From positions 466,468-511,576 of the forward strand of contig NZ_KK211189.1 in NCBI RefSeq assembly GCF_000620845.1: DNA of 45,109 nt. The letters are read 5' to 3'. Position numbers and translations under genes: made by a program. Source of the stretch: Exiguobacterium marinum DSM 16307 (GTDB lineage Bacteria > Bacillota > Bacilli > Exiguobacteriales > Exiguobacteriaceae). The notes beneath the pieces were generated by a model. That model was not told the origin of the DNA. It did no database searches and was given only the letters and a program-made list of their open reading frames with translations. Positions 23,202-30,597 of the stretch are shown piece after piece (position 1 is the stretch's first letter; the number at the start of each line of letters is the position of its first letter).

Positions 23202-24732
23202 ATTTGCGCAAGGCGTCGTCTTGTTCGCCATTGCCGGCTACGTGTCGAAACTGATTAGCTTCGCTTATCGTGTCCCGTATCAAAACTTAGCGGGTGACTT
23301 CGGACTCTATGCCTATCAAACCGTCTATCCATTCGCTGCGATCGTGGCTTCACTCGGGATTTATGCGATGCCAGTCGTTATTGCGAAAATTGGTGTCGGG
23401 ACAAAAGGGGAAAATCGAAAGTTGGAAGTGCTATGGGGGAGCTTTTATGCGCTGTTTCTACTATCGATTGTCCTCGTTGTTACGGTATGGGTATTCGCAC
23501 CGACCCTTGCCGGATGGCTAGGAGATGAGCAGCTGGCACCGGCACTCCGGGTGATCAGTTTAAGTTATTTACTTATGCCAGCCTCGGCCGTATTACGTGG
23601 CGCTTTTCAATCGAGAGATGACTTACGACCGAGCGCATGGTCACAAGTGCTCGAGAACTTTGTCCGCGTCACAGTCATGCTGTCGCTATTATGGATCGGG
23701 GTACGACTCGGAAAAGATGCATATACGCTTAGCCAATATGCGTACGGTGCGACACTCATCGGTGGAATCGTAGCGATTGTCTTTTTGGTCTATCGAACGC
23801 GTGGTTTGCAGATTGTGAAGGTGCGACGGGTCACGTTTCGAAGAGGGATGCGTCTCTTATTGACGACGGGTTTCGCGGTTGGATTCGCTTCGCTCGGGAT
23901 TCTATGGATGCAACTTGTCGACTCTTTCACCATCGTCAATTTGATGGGGGGGACGTATGACGCGAAGGTGAGCAAAGGAGTGTTTGATCGGGGATACCCG
24001 CTCGTCCAATTCGCCATCTTGTTCACGACGACCATCGGGATGGCCAATGTGCCGATGCTCGTCCGTCATTATCGGGCGGGACATCTACAAAAGACGACAC
24101 AAGGACTCCGTTCGATGATTCGGGTGACGACTGCGATTGCTGGTGCAGCGACTATCGGATTGATGGGTGTCATGTTTTTCTTAAATGTGGCCCTGTTTGA
24201 AGATGAATCTGGGACACGAGCCCTTGTCTTCTTAGCGACGAGCACGTTCGCTGCCTCCTTGGCGATTGCGAGCATGACATGTTTGCAGGCGATTGACCGA
24301 GAGTGGGTCGCGGCACGCAGCATGGTTGTCGCAATGTTAGTGAAAAGTGCGGTAAACGCATGGCTCGTCCCGAGTTACGGAATTGAAGGCGCGGCAATCG
24401 GAACATCCATTGGATTTTTAGCGATGGCGTTCTATAATTTCCGGGCGCTTGACCGCTCGATTCCGCTCGGGTCATTTCGATCGAAACACTATAAGTCGTT
24501 ATGGAAAGCCCTCGTACCCATGCTGATCCTCATTGCCGTGTTAAACTGGCTAGGTCAGATGTGGGTCGACTCGCGAATCACTGCGTTCGGTTGGTTAATC
24601 GGAATGGTGTGTAGCGGTGCCGTCCTCTATATATGGAGATTATGGAGTACGCGAATGCTGTCACTTGCGGAATGGGAACTGATCCCGTTCGGAAGTCGTC
24701 TGCTCGACGTGCTCGAGAAAAAGGAGAACTAA
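23185..24732 (+). CDS. yabM: Polysaccharide/lipid II flippase-family membrane protein (YabM)
   Basis: A 515-aa integral membrane protein of the MOP superfamily related to SpoVB, YabM and MurJ, which flip lipid-linked precursors of wall or capsule polymers. It starts QGVVLFAIAGYVSKLISFAYRVPYQNLAG, with the conserved early GxxxK-x7-Y/R pattern, and alternates about 12-14 hydrophobic helices through the sequence. Whether it handles lipid II or another undecaprenyl-linked sugar cannot be told here. The start ATG 23185 lies inside mfd and has only a weak Shine-Dalgarno, implying translational coupling. Confidence 0.87.
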   Translation: MQSPSKFAQGVVLFAIAGYVSKLISFAYRVPYQNLAGDFGLYAYQTVYPFAAIVASLGIYAMPVVIAKIGVGTKGENRKLEVLWGSFYALFLLSIVLVVTVWVFAPTLAGWLGDEQLAPALRVISLSYLLMPASAVLRGAFQSRDDLRPSAWSQVLENFVRVTVMLSLLWIGVRLGKDAYTLSQYAYGATLIGGIVAIVFLVYRTRGLQIVKVRRVTFRRGMRLLLTTGFAVGFASLGILWMQLVDSFTIVNLMGGTYDAKVSKGVFDRGYPLVQFAILFTTTIGMANVPMLVRHYRAGHLQKTTQGLRSMIRVTTAIAGAATIGLMGVMFFLNVALFEDESGTRALVFLATSTFAASLAIASMTCLQAIDREWVAARSMVVAMLVKSAVNAWLVPSYGIEGAAIGTSIGFLAMAFYNFRALDRSIPLGSFRSKHYKSLWKALVPMLILIAVLNWLGQMWVDSRITAFGWLIGMVCSGAVLYIWRLWSTRMLSLAEWELIPFGSRLLDVLEKKEN

Positions 24733-24733
24733 T

Positions 24734-26149
24734 ATGGGTTATACAATCATGGTGGTCGGACTCGGGTCTGGTGAGTTGAATCAATTGCCGCTCGGTGTGT
24801 ACCGCCATTTAAAGCAGCAACCGCTCGTCTGGTTGCGCACAAAAGAACACCCTGTCGTTCAAGAGTTAGAAGCGGAAGGACTCGTGTTCGAATCATTTGA
24901 TTCGGTCTATGAATCGAGTGATACGTTTGAAGAAGTATACGACCAGATTGTCGAGACGTTATTGAGTAAAAGTGAAGAAATGGCGATCACATACGCCGTA
25001 CCGGGCCATCCGTTCGTAGCGGAACGGACCGTCGAACTATTGGTGGAACGGGGAGCCGATCTTCATGTGCTCGGTGGACAGAGCTTCCTCGATGCCATGT
25101 TCCAGGCGCTCCGGATCGATCCAATCAATGGATTTCAACTGCTTGATGCGACTGCGCTCGACCTTGAACGTTTGCAGGTGACTCAACATGTCCTCATCGG
25201 GCAAGTGTACGATGGATTCGTGGCGGGTGACGTCAAAGTGCAATTGATGGAACGGTATCCGGATGACCATCCCGTCACCCTTGTGACGGCTGCTGGTACG
25301 ACAGAAGAGCGGATTGCGCACATCCCGTTATTCGAAATGGACCGGATGGCGGAAGTGAACAATTTGACGACGCTCTATGTGCCACCGCTCGTCGACGAAT
25401 CGTATTTGGCGAAAGATTTTGCGACACTCAAACAGATTATTGCAACACTTCGGGGTCCGAACGGCTGCCCATGGGACCGCAAACAGACACATGAGTCGCT
25501 TCGGAAGTATTTACTGGAAGAAGCGTACGAACTGATTGAAGCCATCAATGCAGAAGATGATAATGCGATTATTGAAGAACTGGGCGACGTCTTGCTCCAA
25601 GTCATGTTACATGCTCAAATCGGTGCAGATGAGGGGTACTTTGATATTCGTGATGTGATTGGTTCGATTAGTGAAAAAATGGTACGTCGTCATCCACACG
25701 TCTTTGGGGACATCACAGTTGAAAACGCCTCCGAGGTCGTGAAAAATTGGAACACGATTAAACAAGCCGAAAAAGGGGAAAAGAAACAATCGCATCTCGA
25801 TGGTGTGCTCATCGACCAACCTTCATTGATGAGGGCGGAACAACTTCAAAAGAAAGCCGCCCAAGTAGGGTTTGAATGGGATGACGTATCCGGGGCCTTC
25901 ACGAAGCTCGAAGAAGAATTGAACGAATGGCGTGAGGAACTTGGTGACGAATCAGAATTGGGAGATGTATTGTTTTCCATCGTCAATATCGCGAGATACG
26001 TTGGGCTGAATGCCGAGCAAGCTCTAGAACAGACGAACCGAAAGTTTAAACGTCGATTCGAATACATTGAAGTAAATGGGGACCTTCAGCGGATGACACT
26101 CGAACAAATGGATGAACTTTGGAACGAGGCAAAGGAGAAAGGTTTATGA
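24734..26149 (+). CDS. yabN: SAM-methylase/MazG nucleotide pyrophosphohydrolase fusion (YabN)
   Basis: A two-domain protein of 471 aa. The N-terminal part (about 1-220) has the tetrapyrrole-methylase fold, starting VVGLGSGELNQLPLGVY and containing VPGHPFVAE; its substrate is unknown. The C-terminal part (about 230-471) holds tandem MazG-type regions with GCPWDRKQTHESL, the metal-binding LLEEAYELIEAI and EELGDVLLQV, and a second ELGDVLFSIVN. MazG proteins hydrolyse NTPs, including (p)ppGpp-related or damaged nucleotides in some bacteria. The fusion is the normal Bacillales form. ATG 24734 follows AAGGAGAAC; it overlaps rqcP at ATGA. Confidence 0.92.
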   Translation: MGYTIMVVGLGSGELNQLPLGVYRHLKQQPLVWLRTKEHPVVQELEAEGLVFESFDSVYESSDTFEEVYDQIVETLLSKSEEMAITYAVPGHPFVAERTVELLVERGADLHVLGGQSFLDAMFQALRIDPINGFQLLDATALDLERLQVTQHVLIGQVYDGFVAGDVKVQLMERYPDDHPVTLVTAAGTTEERIAHIPLFEMDRMAEVNNLTTLYVPPLVDESYLAKDFATLKQIIATLRGPNGCPWDRKQTHESLRKYLLEEAYELIEAINAEDDNAIIEELGDVLLQVMLHAQIGADEGYFDIRDVIGSISEKMVRRHPHVFGDITVENASEVVKNWNTIKQAEKGEKKQSHLDGVLIDQPSLMRAEQLQKKAAQVGFEWDDVSGAFTKLEEELNEWREELGDESELGDVLFSIVNIARYVGLNAEQALEQTNRKFKRRFEYIEVNGDLQRMTLEQMDELWNEAKEKGL

Positions 26150-26418
26150 GACTAGATAAATTTTTAAAGGTATCACGTTTGATCAAGCGTCGTACGTTAG
26201 CGAAAGAAGTAGCAGATCAGGGACGGATTCAATTGAATGGACAAGTCGCAAAGGCGAGCACAGACGTCAAAGTCGGAGATGAACTACAAATCCGGTTCGG
26301 AAATAAGCTCGTTACGGTCGTTATTGATTCAATCGCGGAACATGCACGTAAAGAAGATGCGAAAGAAATGTATCGTTTACTTAAAGAAGAGAAGATGGAT
26401 GGTAGTATCAACTCGTAA
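26146..26418 (+). CDS. rqcP: RqcP (YabO), S4-domain ribosome quality control factor
   Basis: A 90-aa S4-domain RNA-binding protein related to Hsp15. In B. subtilis it works with RqcH on split 50S subunits, stabilising P-site tRNA during C-terminal alanine tailing of stalled chains. The S4 motif is MRLDKFLKVSRLIKRRT and GRIQLNGQVAKAS. ATG 26146 overlaps the yabN stop, and AAAGGAGAAAGG lies just upstream. In sporeformers yabP and yabQ follow; here only 42 nt separate it from divIC. Confidence 0.93.
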   Translation: MRLDKFLKVSRLIKRRTLAKEVADQGRIQLNGQVAKASTDVKVGDELQIRFGNKLVTVVIDSIAEHARKEDAKEMYRLLKEEKMDGSINS

Positions 26419-26460
26419 AAAAAAGTATACTTAGTGTATTAAGAGGAGGGGGATGAGGCG

Positions 26461-26835
26461 ATGAATGGACGTAATCCGATGGATCGACAACGGCGCATTC
26501 GTGCGCTAGACGAGCGTAGAGAACAGCTGGAAAAAGACACACATCGGCGACGAATTCATCTTCGCCGTCGTTTGGCGGCGGCCTCACTCCTATTTTTATT
26601 TGTTATGGTCTTGATTGGGCAGAGTTACTTTTCAAAAGTCGGCTATGTGTCGGACCAACAACAAGCATACGCTCAAGCAAAAGTAGAGTTGCGTGAACAA
26701 CAAGACGAGCAAGATGAATTGAAAGAGCAAGCGGAGCGATTACAAGATGAGGATTATATCGCAAACTTAGCGCGAAATGAGCTGCTTTTCTCTAAAGATG
26801 GAGAGATTATTTTCTACTTCTCACCAGAAGAATAA
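26461..26835 (+). CDS. divIC: Septum formation initiator DivIC
   Basis: A bitopic division protein of 124 aa that forms a complex with FtsL and DivIB (FtsQ) at the septum. A basic cytoplasmic tail (residues 1-37, Arg-rich) is followed by one membrane helix (about 38-54) and an extracellular coiled coil (KVELREQQDEQDELKEQAE), ending in the conserved YIANLARNELLFSKDGE region. ATG 26461 follows AGAGGAGGGGG. Length and layout match B. subtilis DivIC. Confidence 0.93.
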   Translation: MNGRNPMDRQRRIRALDERREQLEKDTHRRRIHLRRRLAAASLLFLFVMVLIGQSYFSKVGYVSDQQQAYAQAKVELREQQDEQDELKEQAERLQDEDYIANLARNELLFSKDGEIIFYFSPEE

Positions 26836-26844
26836 GTTGGTTCG

Positions 26845-26873
26845 TTGACCGTTGAGGAAACGACTCGTATAAT
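26845..26873 (+). promoter_or_regulatory. Sigma-A promoter of yabR
   Basis: -35 TTGACC (26845-26850), a 17-nt spacer, perfect -10 TATAAT (26868-26873), 37 nt before the yabR ATG. It begins 9 nt after the divIC stop. Confidence 0.87.
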
Positions 26874-26910
26874 TGTAAAGAATCAATCAAAAAAAGGAGT
26901 ACATTATTTT

Positions 26911-27414
26911 ATGTCAATTGAAGTAGGAAGCAAGGTACAAGGTAAGGTCACAGGGATTACGCATTTCGGAGCGTTCGTCGAGCTCCCGAACGGCAAAACA
27001 GGTTTAGTGCACATCAGTGAGGTGGCAGACTCTTACGTCAAAGATATCAATGAAGTGTTGACAGTCGGTCAAGAAGTCACGGTGAAAGTATTGAACGTCG
27101 AAAGCGATGGGAAAATTGGATTATCCATCAAAAAAGCAGTAGACCGCCCTGTAAGCGAACGTCCAGAGCGTCCGGCCGGTGAGCGTTTCTCTCGTGGTCC
27201 ACGCCCGGGTGGCCCTAGTCAAGGCGGTCCACGTCCTGGTGGACGCAGCGGTGGTGGCCCACGTGGTGGTGGTCGTCGCGAACCGCAGCGCCGCGAGCCA
27301 GAAACATTTGATACATTGATGAGTAAATTTTTGAAAGATAGCGACGAGCGTCTTACGACTTTGAAACGTCAAACAGATTCGAAACGCGGTGGACGTGGAG
27401 CCAAACGCGGGTAA
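26911..27414 (+). CDS. yabR: S1 RNA-binding domain protein YabR with RGG-like insertion
   Basis: A general stress protein 13 / polynucleotide phosphorylase S1-like protein, 167 aa. Residues 1-75 are an S1 OB-fold (VGSKVQGKVTGITHFGAFVEL, GLVHISEVADSYV, DGKIGLSIKKA). Residues about 80-130 form a low-complexity Arg/Gly/Pro tract with RPGG, RGGG and GGGP units. The end, TFDTLMSKFLKDSDERLTTL and RGGRGAKRG, matches the B. subtilis C terminus, which as I recall is only about 128 aa in total; the RGG-like tract is thus an internal expansion. ATG 26911 follows AAAAAGGAG; the open frame upstream to 26845 covers the promoter. Confidence 0.9.
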   Translation: MSIEVGSKVQGKVTGITHFGAFVELPNGKTGLVHISEVADSYVKDINEVLTVGQEVTVKVLNVESDGKIGLSIKKAVDRPVSERPERPAGERFSRGPRPGGPSQGGPRPGGRSGGGPRGGGRREPQRREPETFDTLMSKFLKDSDERLTTLKRQTDSKRGGRGAKRG

Positions 27415-27470
27415 TCCTTCGAATACCAATTAGCTTCTACTCGTAACTATATAGGTCTTAATACAAGACG

Positions 27471-27502
27471 AGTCGTGAACATTTTTGTTCACGACTTTTT
27501 TT
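27471..27502 (+). terminator. Terminator after yabR
   Basis: A perfect 11-bp stem, AGTCGTGAACA (27471-27481) with TGTTCACGACT (27486-27496), a TTTT loop and seven T (27496-27502). Confidence 0.92.
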
Positions 27503-27524
27503 GTTTTGAAAAAAATTATGAAAA

Positions 27525-27589
27525 ATAACTAAAATAGTTGCTTTTTTTCGAGGAAGGGAGCAAAATAGGGAACATGAAAAAATAGTTAT
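27525..27589 (+). promoter_or_regulatory. Possible promoter and operator of the YhgE-like gene
   Basis: A candidate promoter TTGCTT (27538-27543), 17 nt, CAAAAT (27561-27566) is framed by inverted arms ATAACTA (27525-27531) and TAGTTAT (27583-27589), with another TAGTT at 27535-27539. YhgE-type genes are often next to TetR-family repressors; none is encoded nearby, so a distant regulator would be required. Tentative. Confidence 0.35.
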
Positions 27590-27616
27590 GTTTTATAAGT
27601 GAAGGTGGAGAGAAAA

Positions 27617-30229
27617 ATGAATGGATGGAAACTGTGGACGGCGGAGTGGCGGAGTATCTTTAAGAACCCACGTGTGTTGGTTCCGATTCTCGCAGTCGCA
27701 CTCGTACCGCTAATGTATGCCGGTATGTTTTTATGGGCTTTCTGGGATCCTTACGGACAGATGAAAGATTTGCCGGTCGCCATCGTCAATGAAGACAAAG
27801 GGGCAACGTTTGAAGGGGAGTCGCTTGAGATTGGGGACGATCTCATTGACAAGTTATTGAAGTCGGAAGCGTTCGAGTTTGTCGAGACGACCGAAAAAGA
27901 AGCGGAATCTGGATTGGAAGACCATGATTACTATATGGCGATTGAGATTCCGGAAGACTTTTCGGAAAAAGCAACGACAGCTTTGGATGAGGATCCAGAG
28001 CAACTTGAATTGAAGTATATTGCGAATGAATCGTATAATTTCTTAGCTGCGCAAATCGGTGGTTCCGCGATGGAGCAAGTAAAAGCGGAGCTTTCGACCG
28101 AGGTATCGAAACAGTACGTCAGTGCGTTGAAAGATGGGCTGAATGACGTAGCTGACGGACTTGATGAAGCGGCAGACGGTGCAACAAAACTTGCAGAAGG
28201 CTCAAAAACAGCTAAAGACGGTGCCGTCAAATTGGCGGATGGGACGGAGTTACTTGCTTCGAAACAACGTGAGCTCGCAGATGGAGCAAGTCAGTTAAAT
28301 GATGGGATCGCCCAGTTGGCCGATGGTTCCTCTGAGCTAGCAGATGGAACAAAATTACTCGCTTCGAAACAGCGTGAACTCGCAGATGGAGCAAGTCAAT
28401 TAAAGGATGGCGTGACTCAACTGGTTGATGCTTCCTCTGAACTTGCAGATGGGAGTCAACAAGTTCATGAAGGCTCAGCCTCTCTTTCAGATGGTGTACA
28501 TCGTGTCAGCGATGGTGCCTCCGCGTTACAAGACGGAACGAGTCAACTCGTTGAAGGCACAGGAACTTTTGCATCAAAACTAGATGAACTGCATACAGGT
28601 GCAAAAACGTTGAACCAAGGCGTTCAAGAACTTTCTGCAGGAATTGAACGCTCGAAAGAGGGTGCGTCCGCATTAAATGACGGCGCAAATCAACTTGCGG
28701 GTGCATTGACCACCGCGAAAGACGGTAACGCGGCACTTGTCGTGGGTCAAACGGAATTGGTCAATGGAATCGGACAAATGAAATCTGAGTTGACCGCGAA
28801 GCAAGATGAGTTGATTGAACAACTGACGGCACTCGCCGAATCGGGTCAATCCGTGTCACCTGAAATGCTTCAAGCCATCGCTGCGCAACTAAGCGATGGA
28901 AAACAAGAAACGGCGGCAGGTTTTGATCAATTAGCTGCTGGTGCGACGAAAGTGAAGGATGGACAAACCTCATTAGCTGCTGGTCTAAAGCAAGCAGAGG
29001 CAGGTGCTGGAGAACTTTCGTCAGGACTTTCTGAATTAAGCACAGGTCAAACAAAATTGGTCGAAGGCGCTAAAGCATTAGCCAGTGGCTCTAGTCAAAT
29101 CGAGCAAGGCACGCAAACAGCGGCCGGTCGCTCACAAGAGCTTGTGGCAGCCAGTTCGAAACTCAATCAAGGTGCGACGCAACTTCAAGATGGGACGAAT
29201 GAACTCGTAACAGGCAGTGATAAGCTCGTAGCCGCGACTGGACAACTCTCTGAGGGAAGTGTGAAGCTTGCGGATGGTGCGAAGAGCGCTAGTGCCGGAA
29301 CAAGTGAGTTAGCCAACGGCGCGAATCAGTTAGCTGATGGCGGTCAAAAACTTCAATCCGGTAGTCGTGAGCTTGCAGACGGCGCGCAGGATGCTGGTGC
29401 CGGAACAAGTGAGCTAGCGAATGGCGCGAGTCAGTTAGCAGACGGTGGACAAGAACTTCAATCCGGTAGCGGTGAACTCGCCGATGGGATGACAGACCTT
29501 GCATCCGGTAGCGATGAACTTCGTGACGCCTTACTAAAAGGCGCGGAAGATGCAGATATCGGGTTAACTGACAATAATGTGGAGATGATGGCAGGTCCGG
29601 TTGCGCTCGTCGACAACTCGATTCACGAAGTGCCGAACTACGGTACAGGATTCGCTCCGTACTTCATGTCACTTGGACTCTTTGTCGGGGCACTCCTTCT
29701 CTCGATCGTCTATCCATTGTACGATCCAGTGGGGCGTCCAAAACGGAGTCTGTCATGGGTGATGTCGAAGTCTGGCGTTCTCGTTGTCGTCGGATTCCTT
29801 CAGGCCTTGATTCTCGATGTGGCAATGGTGCAACTACTCGGTCTTGAAGTGAGCGAGCCGTTGAAATTCTTCGGTTTCAGCTGGTTGACAAGCATCACGT
29901 TCCTCTTTATCGTGCAGTTGCTCGTGACAACGCTCGGAAATCCGGGGCGTTTTGTGGCAATCGTCTTGTTGATTTTGCAATTGACGACGTCTGCGGGAAC
30001 GTTCCCGCTCGAATTGATTCCAAGAGCGTTACAACCGTTCAATGCACTGCTTCCAATGACATATACGGTTGCTGGGTATAAAGAAATTCTATCGGCAGAC
30101 GGTGCACAGTACTTGCAGACAGCTACCATCTATTTAACGTTTGTGGCTGCCGGATGCTTTGCATTGCTGTGGGCGTACTTCCGAATCGCATGGAAGAAAA
30201 AATATCGCCCAATCGCATCAGAAGCATGA
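27617..30229 (+). CDS. YhgE/Pip-family membrane protein with heptad repeats
   Basis: A large membrane protein of 870 aa in the YhgE/Pip family, which includes the lactococcal phage infection protein and EsaA of type VII secretion; the cellular function of YhgE is unknown. One N-terminal helix (about 18-40, VLVPILAVALVPLMYAGMF) precedes WDPYGQMKDLPVAIVNEDKG, the family signature. Residues about 176-635 are outer-side xxxLxxG heptads (LADG, LQDG, LASG). Five or six helices follow (about 680-860), resembling ABC-2 permeases. ATG 27617 follows GGTGGAG; GTG 27599 is less likely. It has its own terminator and sits where B. subtilis yabR is followed directly by tRNA genes, so it was probably inserted. 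Confidence 0.87.
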   Translation: MNGWKLWTAEWRSIFKNPRVLVPILAVALVPLMYAGMFLWAFWDPYGQMKDLPVAIVNEDKGATFEGESLEIGDDLIDKLLKSEAFEFVETTEKEAESGLEDHDYYMAIEIPEDFSEKATTALDEDPEQLELKYIANESYNFLAAQIGGSAMEQVKAELSTEVSKQYVSALKDGLNDVADGLDEAADGATKLAEGSKTAKDGAVKLADGTELLASKQRELADGASQLNDGIAQLADGSSELADGTKLLASKQRELADGASQLKDGVTQLVDASSELADGSQQVHEGSASLSDGVHRVSDGASALQDGTSQLVEGTGTFASKLDELHTGAKTLNQGVQELSAGIERSKEGASALNDGANQLAGALTTAKDGNAALVVGQTELVNGIGQMKSELTAKQDELIEQLTALAESGQSVSPEMLQAIAAQLSDGKQETAAGFDQLAAGATKVKDGQTSLAAGLKQAEAGAGELSSGLSELSTGQTKLVEGAKALASGSSQIEQGTQTAAGRSQELVAASSKLNQGATQLQDGTNELVTGSDKLVAATGQLSEGSVKLADGAKSASAGTSELANGANQLADGGQKLQSGSRELADGAQDAGAGTSELANGASQLADGGQELQSGSGELADGMTDLASGSDELRDALLKGAEDADIGLTDNNVEMMAGPVALVDNSIHEVPNYGTGFAPYFMSLGLFVGALLLSIVYPLYDPVGRPKRSLSWVMSKSGVLVVVGFLQALILDVAMVQLLGLEVSEPLKFFGFSWLTSITFLFIVQLLVTTLGNPGRFVAIVLLILQLTTSAGTFPLELIPRALQPFNALLPMTYTVAGYKEILSADGAQYLQTATIYLTFVAAGCFALLWAYFRIAWKKKYRPIASEA
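28244..28453 (+). repeat. Tandem 105-bp duplication inside the YhgE-like gene (first)
   Basis: Units 28244-28348 and 28349-28453 each encode 35 residues, five heptads, beginning T-x-LLASKQRELADGASQL. They differ mostly at third positions plus a few replacements, so they are a recent in-frame duplication. Confidence 0.85.
29279..29488 (+). repeat. Tandem 105-bp duplication inside the YhgE-like gene (second)
   Basis: Units 29279-29383 and 29384-29488 again encode 35 residues each, sharing AGTSELANGA-QLADGGQ-LQSGS-ELADG. The unit length equals that of the first duplication, but the sequence is different. Confidence 0.85.
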
Positions 30230-30244
30230 TGTAAAAACGTTATA

Positions 30245-30289
30245 AAATCGTGTATAGTGGGGAAGACGACGCTATACACGATTTTTTTA
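30245..30289 (+). terminator. Terminator after the YhgE-like gene
   Basis: A perfect 13-bp stem, AAATCGTGTATAG (30245-30257) with CTATACACGATTT (30272-30284), a 14-nt loop and seven T. Confidence 0.87.
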
Positions 30290-30310
30290 TTAAAAAAATA
30301 TAAAAAAGAA

Positions 30311-30339
30311 TTGACACTCGAATGATGACTGGTTATTAT
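30311..30339 (+). promoter_or_regulatory. Sigma-A promoter of the tRNA operon
   Basis: Consensus -35 TTGACA (30311-30316), a 17-nt spacer, -10 TATTAT (30334-30339). The first tRNA base is 32 nt past the -10. It has the same -35, spacing and -10 as the downstream rRNA promoter P2. Confidence 0.9.
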
Positions 30340-30370
30340 AGAAAATGTGCTTAGGACACAACAATAACAT

Positions 30371-30447
30371 GGCGGTGTAGCTCAGCTGGCTAGAGCGTAC
30401 GGTTCATACCCGTGAGGTCGTGGGTTCGACTCCCTCCGCCGCTACCA
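30371..30447 (+). tRNA. tRNA-Met (CAT), elongator type
   Basis: A 77-nt cloverleaf with encoded CCA; anticodon CAT at 30405-30407. Acceptor 30371-30377 pairs with 30437-30443 (G1-U72 at the end). The anticodon stem TACGG/CCGTG lacks the three G-C pairs of initiators, and the sequence is almost identical to the Bacillus elongator tRNA-Met. The T stem GTGGG/CCCTC has a U-U opposition at its second pair. Confidence 0.95.
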
Positions 30448-30456
30448 TTTTATTTA

Positions 30457-30528
30457 GGCCCGTTGGTCAAGCGGTTAAGACACCGCCCTTTCACGGCGGT
30501 AACACGGGTTCGAATCCCGTACGGGTCA
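30457..30528 (+). tRNA. tRNA-Glu (TTC)
   Basis: A 72-nt cloverleaf with anticodon TTC at 30490-30492. Acceptor GGCCCGT pairs with ACGGGTC (30521-30527) and the discriminator A is 30528. The next bases are CTT, so CCA is not encoded and must be added by the CCA-adding enzyme, unlike its tRNA-Met neighbour 10 nt upstream. Confidence 0.95.
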
Positions 30529-30541
30529 CTTAGCCTAAGCG

Positions 30542-30575
30542 AAAAGAAGCCATCTCAAACGAGATGGCTTCTTTT
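30542..30575 (+). terminator. Terminator of the tRNA operon
   Basis: A perfect 15-bp stem, AAAAGAAGCCATCTC (30542-30556) with GAGATGGCTTCTTTT (30561-30575), and an AAAC loop. The A-rich and T-rich ends make it potentially bidirectional. The tilS Shine-Dalgarno starts 10 nt later. Confidence 0.9.
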
Positions 30576-30597
30576 GTTATACCTAAGGAGGGAATTC

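Noticed and set aside
28144-29520. Repeat array resembling a CRISPR or satellite
   Set aside because: All repeats are in frame, of variable spacing and encode amphipathic heptads; there are no constant direct repeats with unique spacers and no cas genes.
30412-30597. N-terminal extension of TilS through the tRNA genes
   Set aside because: The frame is open only by chance across two tRNAs and a terminator; ATG 30598 has an excellent Shine-Dalgarno and begins at the conserved PP-loop.
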